DNA from: Plectrocnemia conspersa
Taxonomy: Eukaryota > Arthropoda > Insecta > Trichoptera > Polycentropodidae
Reading direction: 5' to 3'
DNA length: 64,000 nt
Assembly: GCA_009617715.1 (NCBI GenBank)
Contig: VTFK01000014.1
Span: 1,900,754-1,964,753 of the forward strand
Positions 47,848 to 60,640 of this stretch are shown here, in pieces. The notes under the pieces are model-generated. The model was not told where the DNA came from, searched no databases, and saw only the letters and a program-made list of their open reading frames with translations. Position 1 is the stretch's first letter. Each line of letters opens with the position of its first letter. The position numbers and the translations under genes were made by a program.

Positions 47848-48230
47848 AGTAATGATAATATCGTTTCCGTATCTGTGGAAATGCACCAAAATCCTACTAA
47901 TTCATAAAAATTGAGATATTTCAAACATTACAAATTATAGACCAATTGCAGTGAATTCTGCGCCGGCTAAATTATTTGAAATAATTCTGCTCAAATATAT
48001 TTACAGTTACCGCCATCAAATATTGGTAGACCAACAGCATGGTTTTGTTCCTAAATAATTCACGGTCACCAACCTTTTATTTTTCTCGACGATGGTGATA
48101 AAATCTATTGATTCTGAAAATATGAAAAACTCTCGAACTTCAGATATTCTTAGTAATTTAAGTGATAGCCGTCAGTTCGTGGGTTATATCGTGTATATTT
48201 TTCCTACATGGAACCTCTGTTGTTCCTATT
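47848..48230 (+). pseudogene. Non-LTR reverse transcriptase fragment, N-terminal palm and fingers
   Basis: An in-frame piece (47,848-48,056) reads FPYLWKCTKILLIHKN, then a stop, then NYRPIAVNSAPAKLFEIIL, and ends QQHGFVPK with a stop. These are the classical early motifs of jockey/CR1-like reverse transcriptases (WK.SKI.PIHKKGD, NYRPISV.S..SKIFE, QHGFRP). FTVTNLLFFSTM follows in frame. After a deletion that removes motif A, a piece with SNLSDSRQFV (about 48,145-48,180) equals YLSDRRQFV. Several stops make it non-functional. The missing segment is the part preserved at 14.74 kb. Confidence 0.85.
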
Positions 48231-48539
48231 ATTCATAAAAACGCATAGACACGACCATTAAAAACTAAATTTGTATTGTATGTATGACTTAAAAGCGTTC
48301 AAAAGCAAAAAAACTATTTTCGATTTATATTTTTGTGGAAATGGGCTACTGATAGTGTTTCTCATTTCTTGATATTTCCCATTTCTCAAGATTTTTTTAC
48401 AGTATATTTTTATGTATATTTGTATATAGTATTTATTTTTAACTGATTAAATTTATAACAATTTAGGTCAATATTTATGCACGTAAATTATGCTATAGTT
48501 AATAATTGAAATATAAACTAACGACAAGAATAGTAAATT

Positions 48540-48690
48540 TATTTAAAATTATTACGCGAGATATTATAATTCTGTCTAAAATATTAAATACGTGTTTAAC
48601 TGACGGTCATTTTCCATCACACATTTCCCCCCGTTTTACAAAAGGATAAAATATCGTAATATTTATAGCATTGATCGGGCGATCACAGAT
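48540..48690 (+). pseudogene. Possible further reverse transcriptase scrap
   Basis: ILSKILNTCLTDGHFPS (about 48,568-48,620) resembles the L...SL.TG.FPS segment just before the WK and YRPIS motifs in LINE reverse transcriptases, and a KDK-like run follows in another frame. The match is short, so it is tentative. Confidence 0.35.
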
Positions 48691-49987
48691 TCTAAGCCGG
48701 TCGATCGCAAACAACAAAATATTCACATTTTATAATCGTGTTTTTCATCTATATAAATTATTATCTAAACACGCTGTTAATAATATTTTCTCTCCATTGA
48801 ATTTGCACAACGCGTATAAAAATTACACTGCTAAATATTTAGTGTGTTTTTCTTAAATGACTTTTTATTAAAAATAACTTGATTATGAGTAATCTAAAAA
48901 ATATGATTACACATAATTTTTATAAGGAATTGCAATTAATAATTTTATTCGACATTTCTCTTTGATATTTGGGGCTTCTGTCGCAATACTTATAAAATTA
49001 AATTTGGAACGCCATTGCAACATGTTTCATGCAAAGTTTTAATCTGATTTTATGATATGGCTAAGTAAATCTAGTTTTTAACGCTATTTAGTGGAAACCA
49101 GGCTGTTGCCAGTTCGCTTTGCCCATTGCTGCCTAGTGGCTGTGTGTATGTTTCACGCTTTCGCTGTTAAATTTATATAACGCGTATTAACATTATATTT
49201 ATAGTGTTTATTTTTTATTATTATTCATACAAATAAAATAAGGAAGAAGTTGCAAGAACTAAAATCTAGATTAATTACGCAACAACATGTTTTCAAAGCC
49301 AATTAAGCAATTGCTTCTTTCCGAGGGAGTTATCAAATAGCTAAAAAATGCAAATTGTTTTTAAATGACAAATATGTTTTAAAAACATTTATTCAAATAT
49401 AATAAAAAAAAACTATTCAATATATACAAATATCTCGAAATACAGTATTGAAAAAAAAGTAAATTAACACTTCATGAAAGACAAATATCGATGTGTTTCA
49501 TTTTCTATACAATTGGACCAATTGATTATAAACTAGTTTTTATTAGAATGATTTTTGCATGTATTTTTTAATAATGAATAACCGTTGAGAATAAATCTCT
49601 TGATTTTATTAATTTGGCAGAAGCAATGAAAGTACAAAATTCACAATAAACCAAATACAGAATCGATAAAGAATCATAAGCAAATTTTTTGTTCAACACT
49701 TTTTTTCATGATAAAAGTGTTTTCGATTTTACTATGAATTCATTTTCAACTCGTCCCTCTCTTTGATATTGATAAGCCCAGAGGGCTTAAATACGCCTGA
49801 TTTTTGGGAATTTGATAGGTAGCACGTGAATATTTTTTTATCTAAAAATTTGATCCTGACAATAAATAAGTAGGCCACACCTGATTTATAGAATTCATGT
49901 ATAAAAACATTAACTTAATTTTTTGCCGCGAAATCATTCTTAAGTCATTAATCATTACATTCTTAATTTTTAATTAACTGGCATAAA
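48691..49987. other. A+T-rich stretch, nothing recognised
   Basis: A GC-richer patch at 49,090-49,175 has no clear identity. Confidence 0.4.
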
Positions 49988-50130
49988 TCGTAATTTTTAG
50001 TTAGTCATAAAATTATTGACAAACAATGTTTTCGTAGTGCTATCGAATATATCTGTCCCTTTACGTACTACCTGCTCTATATACAGCTGTGAATTTATCG
50101 GATTTAAACCACTATTTGCCTTCAAAATTG
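49988..50130 (+). repeat. Dispersed repeat B, copy 2
   Basis: Same-strand partner of 10,101-10,240, sharing ACTACCTGCTCT and CAGCTGTGAATTTATCGGAT followed by TTAAAC. It lies about 220 bp upstream of LINE-derived sequence. Confidence 0.65.
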
Positions 50131-50349
50131 CAACAATTGTTAACTATTAAAAATGATTGTATAATTTTTTTTAATAAAAAAATATAAGATATAATAAATT
50201 ATCATTTTACATTTTTCTCGAGAATGATTTGAGAATAAATACTTTGATAATTGTTTACCTTTCAGCATTGGAAAATGTTATGTTGTGTCTATTCTTAGAT
50301 CTGTATTGCCATGATGTTTTTTTATTGTCTAGCTGAAAATGTACATTCG

Positions 50350-50800
50350 AGAGAAAGTGGAAATTCTCTTCATTTTAAGTCTTCTAAAATTCTCGGCTTT
50401 GTTATAAGGAATGCGTTTCACTGTATAATCAGTGAGTCTCGTCCTTCATACAATTAATTTGGAACCACTGCGAGATAAAATATTATTTCATAATTGAAAA
50501 AATCCAGAAAAGATTTCTGAAATACATACCTGGAGCTCAGTGACTCCTTTTCGCCGTGTTCTCTTTGAAATTTGAATATTACAAAGCATTTTTTCCAAGG
50601 AAACTGGACAATAATTTTATTCTCGAGAATTTCCAGCTTTGGGTTTTGAAACATCCTTGAGTAACGCGTTCAATGCTGTTTTTTATGCCGGTTTCGGCGA
50701 GGACATCAGCACTTGCCAACTCGCTTATAGCAGTAGCCATTAAACTTTTTAAAAATACGCTGACAACTTACGTTGATATATTTAATGTATTTTTGAGATC
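50350..50800 (+). pseudogene. LINE fragment, C-terminal part of the reverse transcriptase ORF
   Basis: Nucleotide similarity to the fragment at 53.9-54.5 kb runs through the whole piece. Shared landmarks are CGAGAGAAAGTGGAAATTCTCT, the SSKILGFVIRNAFH coding block (about 50,378-50,420; the other copy has SSNMLGFVMRNAFH), AAGCATTTTTTCCAA, TTTGGGTT, CACTTGCCAACTCGC and GATATATTTAATGT. This is the thumb and C-terminal region of the same jockey/CR1-like family. Indels and stops are abundant, and the conserved catalytic part is absent here. Confidence 0.75.
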
Positions 50801-53672
50801 AAAGACTTATAGATGGAAGCAAAGTTATTTTCTCACTAGTAAAATTAACTAAATAACACTTAAGGCCATTCATAAACTGATATTTTACTTAAAGAATATG
50901 TCAGTGCCTAATTTACAGTGCAGCGCAAAAAATTGGGGTGTGTTGCTTTAAACTCTGTTTTTATTGTATGACCAAAGCTTAATTAGCCGCGCGTAAAACT
51001 CGTGGTATGTTTTGTTAGTGAATACTACAAATTTTTGCTCATAATAATGACTTATTTGACATAGAAATGACTCCCACGGGATACATAAAACAACTTTGCG
51101 GTAGACGTCTTGGCAATCCCTGTTATAAAATAATAAGAAAATATAACAAATATAGCAACACATTTCGCTTTCCTGTACTTTTTTTAAATCGATATTATTC
51201 AATTCAAAATCACTCGGAAAAGGCTTGTTAAAAATGGAAGCGAAAGTAATTAATAATAATGGTGGAAGATACTCGCCGTAATAATTAAGAATCTATAAAT
51301 GTATATCGTGAGTAACAATGGTCTAAAACCCGCGAAGAGTTGACACCGGCACATGACTATGTCGTTTTAATTTAAAATACCTGCTGTTTTTAAATTTATC
51401 GAAATGTATTGTTTCCTGGATAATCCATAAGATATTTAATTTATGCTGTATTTATTTATTTAATAATAAATGATAAAATTCGTTACAATCAAAATTTAAC
51501 GTTATAAGAGTTACATAGGAAAACTTTGAGGTGAATATGTTTAGGAAACTTTAGAAACTTTGATATATGTTACATCAATTGGTTTAGCTTTTAAAAAACG
51601 TTAAACAATACTGAACGTCAAACTATTTATATACTGAAGTCTGTTTCTACGAAAAATCCAAATCGGATTGTAAATGTGAATAATCAGTTCTTGTTTTAAT
51701 AGATTAAAATGTTTTTGATTCGACAGTATATACTTAAAATTCTGAGTGAACAATTGTTACATTATTTATAAATAGAAAAATATTGCGAATGATAAACATC
51801 GAATTGTTTATGATTTTCCAAGTAGTTACGAAAGAATCTCGTTAGGTCATCGGAAAAAGCGATATTAATAAATTGGTTTATTTAGATTGAATGGTTTACT
51901 TAAAATCTTGTTGAAATCTGAAATAGTTAATTATTGAAAAATTGGTTACAGTGATTTAAAATTTATCTATGTAGATTAATTTTAAGAATTTTTGCCAATG
52001 TTGATAATAAATCAATGGGTGTTACATTAAAGCGCGTTATCTCTTTTATCGGGAATGTGAGTCACTTGTGTGTATTTTCAAACATTGCAGAATGTACAAA
52101 TATTCGCTCATATTACGTCAATTTTATACATTTATTGTGTAATATTAGTCCTTGATAAATGTCTTAAAATCCTTACGCAATTTGCAATAAAAACGAAAAT
52201 CCCGAGTTGGATTTTCCTTGATAATCAAAATGTATTTCTTGAAGCCAGTATTCAAATTAGCTAGCGATGAACATTGATCGCTAATGATCAAGAATTGCTT
52301 TTCATGCAAGATTACACGCAAACCTCCTACTTTCTTCTAATAGTCACGATTTGCTTTTATATTACTACATAATTTATTCGGTTGAAAATAAAATTTAGTG
52401 TTTGTCCGAGTAAATGCGACTAAATCAACACAGAAGTAAGAATCACAAGTAAAAAAATTAATAAAATAATAAATTAAATTTTATTCGTGCCATTGTTAAA
52501 GTATCATTAATTTTTATTTTATAATAAATTAAGCTTTCATAAACGTGAGAATGACATTTTATCTGTCATTTGCAATTCAAAATACCATAAATATTTTTTC
52601 TTCTCATTGCTTTATAAACTAGGGGAAGCCACCCTAAGTTATTTATTTATACATTCATATTCATTACAAATTTATACATATAAAAAAATGTAATTCACAG
52701 ATGATATATAATACATATTGATTTAACTTTTTTTATGAGTGAATAATATGAATTAAATTTATAGTGACTTTTAAATGTATACATATTATAAATTCTAGTT
52801 TAATTTAGTACAAAAAACGTGTCACAAACATAAAATAAATAAAAAATATTTTTTTTTTAAAACCGAAACGAAAACCCTAGTGTATTCAAAACGATAATAT
52901 TTATGTATAAAAATTACATAATTTATAAAATAAACACTCATTTAGATAGACGTTAACTCTGGCGTTGACGCCGTGCTTTGCAAGATATTAATTAAATTAG
53001 AAGCAAGTTCAATTTAAACTCGTTCTCTTATATACGGTAATTATGCGTTAACCGTGCGTTCATTTATGAAGCAAATCGCGAGGGGTTCGGTTACAAATTA
53101 TAGATTTCCTCGTTTAATTTACTCAATAAAATATACAGTAATTTAATATGCGCATGCCAAAATAAATATCATGTGAGCTTTTAAGTTCTATTGTTGTTAT
53201 GATTTAATCGTTACCGCCCATGAAATGCTATATAATGTGTGTGATGTGGCTATCGCATGCGACTCCTAACAACCGTACGGTTAATCTCGTTATTACTTTA
53301 CAAAAGTTGGTTAAACGCGATAAAAATATGTTATAAGATTAGCATAAAGGCGATATTTTTGTGTTATTTTTATTATCAAATATGTAAACACTCTCTAGTC
53401 TGCTTTCAAAAGAGCAATGAGCTATTTTTGAAAGTTTTATTATGAAGAAACTTCGTTTAAAAAGTTTTGTGTACTCATTTTTATGGATGAAATTTTGTTG
53501 GTTAAACTAATGAAGGCAAAAGTTTAATTTGAATCTTTAACAACTCGCAGGTTAGATTATATTTAATGGAATTAATATTATCTTGGTTTGAAAGACATTT
53601 TATATATAGCATGTGAATATGTAATAAAAATCCATGTTCCTGAAAGGCGGAGCGTCATATGAATGAGATTAT
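50801..53672. other. Stretch with no recognised gene
   Basis: A+T-rich with unrecognised short frames (50,948-51,202 minus; 52,070-52,264 plus; 53,257-53,445 plus). No repeat or promoter signal that I can support. Confidence 0.4.
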
Positions 53673-54560
53673 TTGAGATGCTGTGTTAGTATTAAACATA
53701 CATATCCTCCCTTCGGGGGTTCTTTAGCAGTCCAATATTGGCCACGTTATTCAATATTGACATATAAATACGACAGTTTTCTTATGTATGCAGATGTTTT
53801 AAAATTGTTTAAATGCATTCGATCTGTTGCGGACTCTTCTCTATATAGTGATTTAGATTATCTTCCATTAGTGTCGAAAAGTGCCATACTGTGACATATT
53901 TACTCGATTCCGTTTACCAATGATCTTAGAATCACCTTTGAGAGCAAATGGAAGTTCTCTCTATACGTAAACGTCGTCTGCGATGAATCTTCAAATATGC
54001 TCGGCTTTGTTATGAGGAACGCATTTCACTTTCCGTCAGTTACTCTCATGACACTTTATTTCGCAGCATTCTTGAATCAGGATCTATAATTTGGAATCCC
54101 TAAATAACCAAATAATCAAACAATGGTATGAAAAGTTCTTGAGATACACTTATAAAAGGATATTTGGTTATTATCCGTTCTTGTATCCCAACGCCTTTTA
54201 TTTATAAGCGTTGGAATACGATTCGCTGAGTTCTCGCAGAAAGTTGTATATTGCTAAGCATTTTTTTCAAACTATTGAAGGAAGCTATCGACAATCAAAC
54301 TACAATTTTGGGTTCTGTGACGTTTTCGAGAATTACGATCGCGGCCTTTTTTTTGTTACCCGTTAGAACCAGGTCCTTTGCACTAGCCGACTCGCATATG
54401 GCTGACGCCACCCGGCTTCTTAATACGCTGGCATTGCACATTGATCCATTTAATGTCAGCTTCGAGGAGCTGGTCCGGTTCGTATTATTTAATTTTTTGT
54501 GTGTAATGTTTATTTTTTGACCATCGTGACGCATTGGGTCACAATAGTTTTAATTTAAAT
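53673..54560 (+). pseudogene. LINE reverse transcriptase C-terminal half with 3' tail
   Basis: The catalytic box reads FLMYADVLKLFKCIRSV (about 53,778-53,830), where the family has YADDLKLF: the second Asp of the YADD motif is Val, so the copy cannot be active. Just upstream PSGGSL and, in a shifted frame, PILATLFNI equal SGVPQGSHLGPLLFNIFI. Downstream are SSNMLGFVMRNAFH (about 53,983), an FGYYP-like and LLFISVG region in shifted frames, RTRSFALADSHMADATRLLN (about 54,365-54,425) and IDPFNVSFEELVRF (about 54,440-54,483), the typical end of the ORF in jockey-like elements. The tail GTTTATTTTTTGACCATCG with a CGCATTGGGT block follows, matching 14.98 kb. Confidence 0.88.
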
Positions 54561-54813
54561 TATCGTGATTTTATTATTTTTAACTTATACTTATGTTTAA
54601 AATATATAAAAAATATATATATACATTATTGATTCTAGTCACTTTGTATCAAAACACAATAGAATGGTTGTTTTTCTTATAATAAAAAATATGTATGTAT
54701 TTTAATATTGTGAATATTAAAAGCTAGACTTACACAACACACATCACACTTATTATTTTCTCATTGCTACAAGATAAAAAAGACCTTCTTTCGACTACTA
54801 CCATTGTCGAAGC
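54561..54813. other. A+T-rich spacer
   Basis: Short A+T-rich spacer between the LINE tail and the hairpin. Nothing seen. Confidence 0.5.
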
Positions 54814-54905
54814 CCTCGACGCTTTTCTTCGGAATAAATTCACTTTTGTATACAATTTCCCGGCCGCTAAACAAGTTCTTATCGCGCGGAAGAAAAGCGT
54901 CAAGG
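54814..54905. other. Stem-loop with 19-bp arms and a 54-nt loop
   Basis: CCTCGACGCTTTTCTTCGG (54,814-54,832) pairs with CGGAAGAAAAGCGTCAAGG (54,887-54,905) at 17 of 19 positions. It sits in a GC-richer 250-bp patch with overlapping unrecognised frames on both strands (54,764-55,019). It could be a structured RNA or the remains of an inverted-repeat element. The loop is long for a microRNA. Confidence 0.45.
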
Positions 54906-55019
54906 ATCCTTCGGCGGCTCGCCGAATTTGGGGTATCCGTTTTTTGCTTCTGTGTACATAGGTATATTATGTTTGAATGTATGCCAAAAGGCCTTTGTTC
55001 CATTGCGACCTATATTTGA

Positions 55020-57065
55020 GTCCGCGTAACAAATAATTATCGATTCGCACGAATGTTTGTCTATCACCAAAGAAGTTGTGCAGAGAACAAAAGGAAAATC
55101 GACACGACCATTATACCTGATACTTTTACCGATACTCGATACCTTGTAGTGCTCTTATTATATAATTTACAATATATGAATCATTCAAAATCAAAAGTAA
55201 TTATCTAGCATAAATTATAATTATCGAAATTCCCATTAATGTTATCGGTTTAGTATATTAAAATCAAACAATGACTAATTTTGTTAAAAATATCCTTATT
55301 TATCAAAACAACCAGCCGATTTTAAGAATATCTTTAATCGTTTTTTGAAGTTAAAACTAAGAGCCTCCAAATACTGAGAATATGTAAGCAAAGTGCGAGT
55401 CTTCATGTTTTTCTACAATTGATAAATTAGGAAATTGTTTCAATTCCTCTCGTCTGAAATGTAGTTTGTACAAAAAAGTTTTGCCTTAAACGCAGATTTT
55501 TTTTTCTTGTTTTGATTAAATTTAATTCATCACAATGTAGTTGTAGATTTGTTTCATTAAATTTCTCAAACAATTCCATAAAAAGGCAACGTTATTTTTG
55601 GAATGAATCAAGTTGGCTCATATTGCATTATCTTTGTTTTTTAAAAACTAATGCTGACTCAAATATCAAAGTAAGGCTTCATTTTTTTTACAAAGTTGAC
55701 TCGGCAAGCTGTGTAGTAAATCAATATATGTTTTAATAAGACTCATATGATGAGTCTATATGTTGGGGCTAAACATATTTCCTTTTTGAAATTGTTTAAG
55801 ATTTACCTTAAAAATAATATGTTGATTAATCTTAACCCCTTGGTTTCTGAAATCGGGTATATCAGCTTTTGTTACTGTTGTATGAGTTTACGGATCTAAC
55901 ATCATCATTGAAAAATTAATTCTTGCTTCTCTTAATGCGAAAAATGTATTGTATTGCATCCTTAGCATTTATTTCTACTCCGAAACAAACTAAAAATAGA
56001 CATTGACGATTGGTTCTTTCATGAATTTCTTCGATAAACCTTCGATACGATCATTGTATACGTATGTGGTACGGTAAACTAGGCACGTGTTGCTTTCAGT
56101 CCATTTCTCTCGCATTTTACCCCGTCTTAATTTCATTGGGTCTTCATCGCGTGTTAATCCCCGAGTCTGAGGTCTGAATCACGACGCGGAGTATTATCGT
56201 GTTATATATGACGCGGATTCTTATTAAAGCGACGCCTATGAGCCCCCTAAAAAACGGTAAATGGCAAAAGGGCCGGGACCCGTCGGGGTCGAGGGAAATT
56301 TTCAATTTTGAGCTCGTCGTATATTTGACCCTCGGTGGTGTGCGATTTTATCTCAGACGATTTTGTGCCCCTTTTGTACTATATGATGGTGACTTGTTAT
56401 TTTCGCTAGTGTGTTTTTATAGAGAAAAAAAACAAACCGGAAAATGCTCATTATCTTATGGTTTTATTTTTGTAATAGCAACGCGGAGTACAAATAGCGT
56501 AAGTTATTACTGGTAAAATTTGCACGTTCATAATTTTACTAAACCATGAGAATATTTGTGCTAATTTAATTAAAATATTTGTGATATGGAGATTGACTCA
56601 AAACGATCCAATTTGTCTTTGTATTTAAAACGGTAACCCCTGATCAAAGCACGTTAACGTTTTAGCTCGAGGTAAAAAGTTTATAGAGTAGAACCTCCAA
56701 TAACACGGTAAATCGGTGACGTGCTATTTGGGTGCGTGTAGTTTGGGGACTAGAAAATACTCCTGATGATTGTGCTTATTAATTTGTGATTGAAATTGAT
56801 TTCTTTAAAAATTATAATTTGTTCCAAATATTTTTTAAATGCTGCAAAGCTGCATTTTTGTCATGTACAGAACTGAAATAAACCGATTTTTTCGGTTCAG
56901 CTTCGGTTTTTGTTCCGATAAAATGTAGTTTTTTTAACGACTTAAAACATTTCTGTAAAATTATGTTATTAAAATTGATTCAATAGCCTCAGACGTTTGA
57001 ATAAAAAGTTTGAATAAAAATAAATTAGTTCGCATGAAATAAAAATTTTGGCTGATAGTATAATG
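55020..57065. other. Stretch with no recognised gene
   Basis: A GC-richer patch at 56,060-56,420 carries a 105-codon frame (56,199-56,516) with no motif I know. It may be conserved noncoding DNA. The rest is A+T-rich. Confidence 0.35.
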
Positions 57066-57420
57066 TAGGGGTCAGCAACCTTTTCAAAACGAAGGACACT
57101 TTGCCAAAAAATTTACTAGAAAAGTGTGTTTTTCATTAATAACATATTTATTAAAATATTTTTTTTTTTATAAAGATCTGCTGTTCAAATTCAAATAAAA
57201 AAATCTAGATCTTCTTCATTACTAATTTGAAAATGTGATACAATTTTTGCAGACACATTTCCGCCTGTGCATGTGAATGGGTTAAAAAATGTAATGAAAG
57301 TTTCTAATTCAGAAAATTTCTGAAATCTAAAACTGAACTTTTTCAGAAGTGTATCTAAATGTTGTGTAAAACTAGTAATAACATCAATATATGTATATCA
57401 AGTGTCAACAATCACGCAAA
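57066..57420 (-). pseudogene. hAT transposon remnant: terminus plus transposase C-terminal fragment
   Basis: The left end reads TAGGGGTCAGCAACCTTTTC, a hAT-type terminus (usual CAGGGGTCGGCAACCTTTT, here with the first base changed). Reading inward on the minus strand, a 68-codon open stretch (57,397 down to a stop at 57,191) includes SFTQHLDTLLKKFSFRFQKF, then ELETFITFFNPFT and a stretch ending NEEDLDFFI. This resembles the hAT transposase C-terminal region where a helical segment precedes L..F..NPF(T/D)VD. The frame is open for its whole length, but the rest of the gene and the opposite terminus are missing. Confidence 0.75.
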
Positions 57421-58361
57421 ATATTGTGCAGGACCTAACAGCTAAATGACAAATTTACTAATATATACATATAATATTTTCCTTGTAAATATTTTTTGTG
57501 TATATTTTACGAAGTTAGCGGCGGCAACTTAAGTAACCATTCGTGGGCACATAATGGTTAATATACACAACAACTTATCTGCCAATAATACGTTGCTTAG
57601 TAAGTTTGCAGATTTGTTCAAAATAATCAGTTGTTACATTATGAAAATAATGCGAAAGAAATAATACATAAAAAACGTATCTCAAACACCAGTAGATTAT
57701 TTATTATCCCTGTTATCTACTAGTTATCTTATCAAGTTATCCTTTATCTTGGTTAAAATAATAAACTTCAAGTGGAATTTTAAATTACCGTTTTACTACT
57801 TTAACGACAAATTTAAATATTATATTTTTAAAATATAAAACGTTGCCTCTGATAAAGCTAACTAAAATACGAATTTTAGTTATCAATTTCACAATTTATT
57901 TTAAAAAGTATGTTATTTGCGTTTTTGTGCTAGCAGGAAATAATTCAAAACAGGAAATGTAAATGCGCTATATTTATACATATGTATATGTAATGTGCAA
58001 GCTTCTATTACACACGTTTCTGACGTCTAATAATGAATCTCCTGTGACAATTTCGCAAGCAGCTCAATTTTATCTCTCATCCGTCACAACATAAAAATCG
58101 ACTCAAACTCCGTAGTGAGCGTTCGGGTTTCGCGCAGACAACACGTGTCTTACGCCTTCTTCCAAATATCCCCATTTTCATTATTAATCACCAATTACTA
58201 TTCACGAGAGAACTGCCGTCCAAGTCTAGCGTGGCTCGGATCGATAGCCGCAAGGCCGGCGCGCTTTTCCACTTTTCCGTTTTTCCAACCTTTTAACCCT
58301 TCGCTCCTTAATTGTTCTGGAGAGCAGTGATAAGGAGAGGCACATGTCTCGACGATGAGTC
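57421..58361. other. A+T-rich, becoming GC-richer toward the promoter
   Basis: From about 58,010 the composition shifts and the sequence up to 58,360 could be proximal promoter DNA. A 71-codon frame at 58,115-58,330 is not recognised. Confidence 0.35.
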
Positions 58362-58751
58362 TATAAATAGCACTGCGCTCTTGCCTCGTCCCTCTCTATC
58401 TTTCGCGTTCGTGGCGAATTCGATCGACCAACTGTTGAACTATTTAACGGACGCGCCTAGTGCCGTGTCGTAAAATTGTGTGTGAGCATCGAGAAAACAG
58501 AGATTGTGTGGCAACAGTTCCGTCGGAGGTTAGGTTATAAATGTATTGATTCGAATCGGTTGTGTACGTGTTATCTCTTGTCACGGCCGTGTCAGAAAAT
58601 AATTCAGTCGTGTATTGTGACAGTTCTTTTGGGAAGAAGCTCGTGTGACTCACGTTTGTTTATTCAACGTAATTGCTGTTGTTATTGTGCTAATAACAAT
58701 CGATTGCGTAAATATTTATTTGTTTAATCGAGTCATTGCTCTCTCGTTTTG
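58362..58751 (+). promoter_or_regulatory. TATA promoter and possible untranslated first exon
   Basis: TATAAATAG (58,362-58,370) is a good TATA box. A start about 30 bp downstream (near 58,392) would fall in CCTCTCTATC, without a canonical initiator. The following ~350 bp is GC-richer than the surroundings and ends at TTTTG/GTATGTAT (donor at 58,752), after which A+T-rich intron-like sequence starts. Frames within it (58,476-58,727 plus; 58,444-58,653 minus) look accidental. I infer a 5' untranslated exon of a plus-strand gene whose coding part lies beyond the window or far downstream. Confidence 0.4.
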
Positions 58752-58759
58752 GTATGTAT

Positions 58760-60085
58760 ACAAATATAAATGTTTCCATAATTATTCCGGGAATTTATGG
58801 AACTAATTTGATCAATGCTGATAAGGGTCATTTATTACGAGTGTTAATTTGTTGATATCTGATTTTATCGCTTGCTTTTGCAGCGTACGTTGCTTCATGT
58901 CCGACATAAAATGTTATTTTCGGAGCTGAAAGTATCCACAGTTTAGTAATAGCAGTATTTAGCAGAGATGTCACTATTGACACTTTGAAACAGGATATGC
59001 TTATTTATAACTACTGATCAATATAATAAAATAACATAATTTAAAATTTTCAATGCACTGAGACAATTTTTTAGGAGGACAATTTAAATGAGAAATATAT
59101 AAAATAATTGTTTGTGGATTACTGTTGGTCAGATTAGATGAGAGCGAACTGTAGCGAGTGAGCATTCAGAACGGTATCTCGACCTTTGCATGAATTAAAA
59201 AATATATATAATTAAAAAAGAGGATCTTGTAGTTGGGTATACCTATAATGCGATAAGTTATTAAACAATTTGTATAAGGTAAATCTTGATGCAAATTTAT
59301 ATAATCTTATTTTTAAATATATTAATTGCAGAGAGTTATTATTGGGGTGTTCACTGTTCTTACCAATGCATTTAATTTGTCAAACAGTTGAATAAAAATA
59401 ACACATTATGGCCAACGACAAAGGTGTGTCATCCATCCAAGTACCGACCACGCTTAATATTGCTTAACTTTGATTGTTGGCTACACCAACGCTAATAATG
59501 CACTGCTTATTTATGTTAATGCGCATATTATTTGTTTTAGATCACATTACAAATAAAATGTTGCTCAATCTAATATTTTTATTTAACAAAGATATATTTA
59601 TTTAATGCACATTTTTATTATTGTGATGCACTATAAAAAAATATTTTATATATTGCTCATTTAAATTGTCCTCGTTTCCAAAGTATTCAGAAACTCTTGA
59701 AATTGCAAAATTAGATGGATTTCGCAAAAATTAGCTGATAGTTTTGCAGACATTTCGACTCCGCCATTTGGATTGTTGCGCATCATCTTTCTGTGACTGT
59801 GGGAATTAGGTTTAAAAGTGAAATGATTTAAATATCAATAATTATAAAGCACTAGTATTATATAAAACATGGAGTTGTATTTAGACACATTGGTATACCA
59901 GTATTGTAGACAATAGATTCATATCAAAACGCAGCACGTGTCGTGTGTATTTCAACCGCACGTGTTCGCACGCGTCTTGAAGAAAAGAAATATTTTGACA
60001 CAATGATATATGTTGCCGGTAATCCACCTCTCGAAAATGGCGTGATAAACCGTATTATTGAATAAGGGGATCTACTGGATTCTGT
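58760..60085. other. A+T-rich, intron-like stretch
   Basis: No repeat or exon recognised. It would be first-intron sequence if the promoter at 58.36 kb is real. Confidence 0.35.
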
Positions 60086-60640
60086 GTTTGTAGGCTGTGC
60101 AGAGAAGAAAGAAAGAGAGAGAAGGGGATAAAAAAACTGCACGTACGCCCGCTTTTCCAGGCGAAATCCACGCAGCGCGCGAGAGAAAAACAATCATTAA
60201 TATTTCCTTTATTCCGGTGGGCTGGCTCTATGCAAGCGGGTTAATCAAATTTTCCGCTTTTCTTATCCGGCCCCAGTCACAATGCCTCCGCTTTTTCCCC
60301 AGGAACGCTAGTAGGTGGTACTTACGTCGGCTGTGCGATAATAATAATCCGCGCGCGCCGGAATCCCGACGTGGTTGAATTATTCAAAGGATATTCTGGC
60401 GTAGTACGTAGGTTATGGGAATGATCGTTCGGGTTTCACGGGATGTGCCGAAAGGTGAAAATTTTCCCGGGAAAGCTCGTCGTTCCTTGTCAACAAGTGT
60501 CAGATACTGCTTCAGGGATGGCTTGTTTAGGGTCGAATGGGAGTGATGGTTTAGTGCTGGGTTTGTCTATTATGGTTCCGGGACGATACTCGATATTTCC
60601 CTTTACTGCCAAATTTAAAGGTTGATCCAACGTATATTGC
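60086..60640. other. GC-richer block, possible conserved regulatory DNA
   Basis: A ~550-bp block with GA-rich text (AGAAAGAAAGAGAGAGAAGG at about 60,102), CGCGCGCG-like patches and mixed composition. Short frames on both strands do not agree with one another in any coding sense. GA-rich tracts can bind GAGA-type factors. This is inference. Confidence 0.3.
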
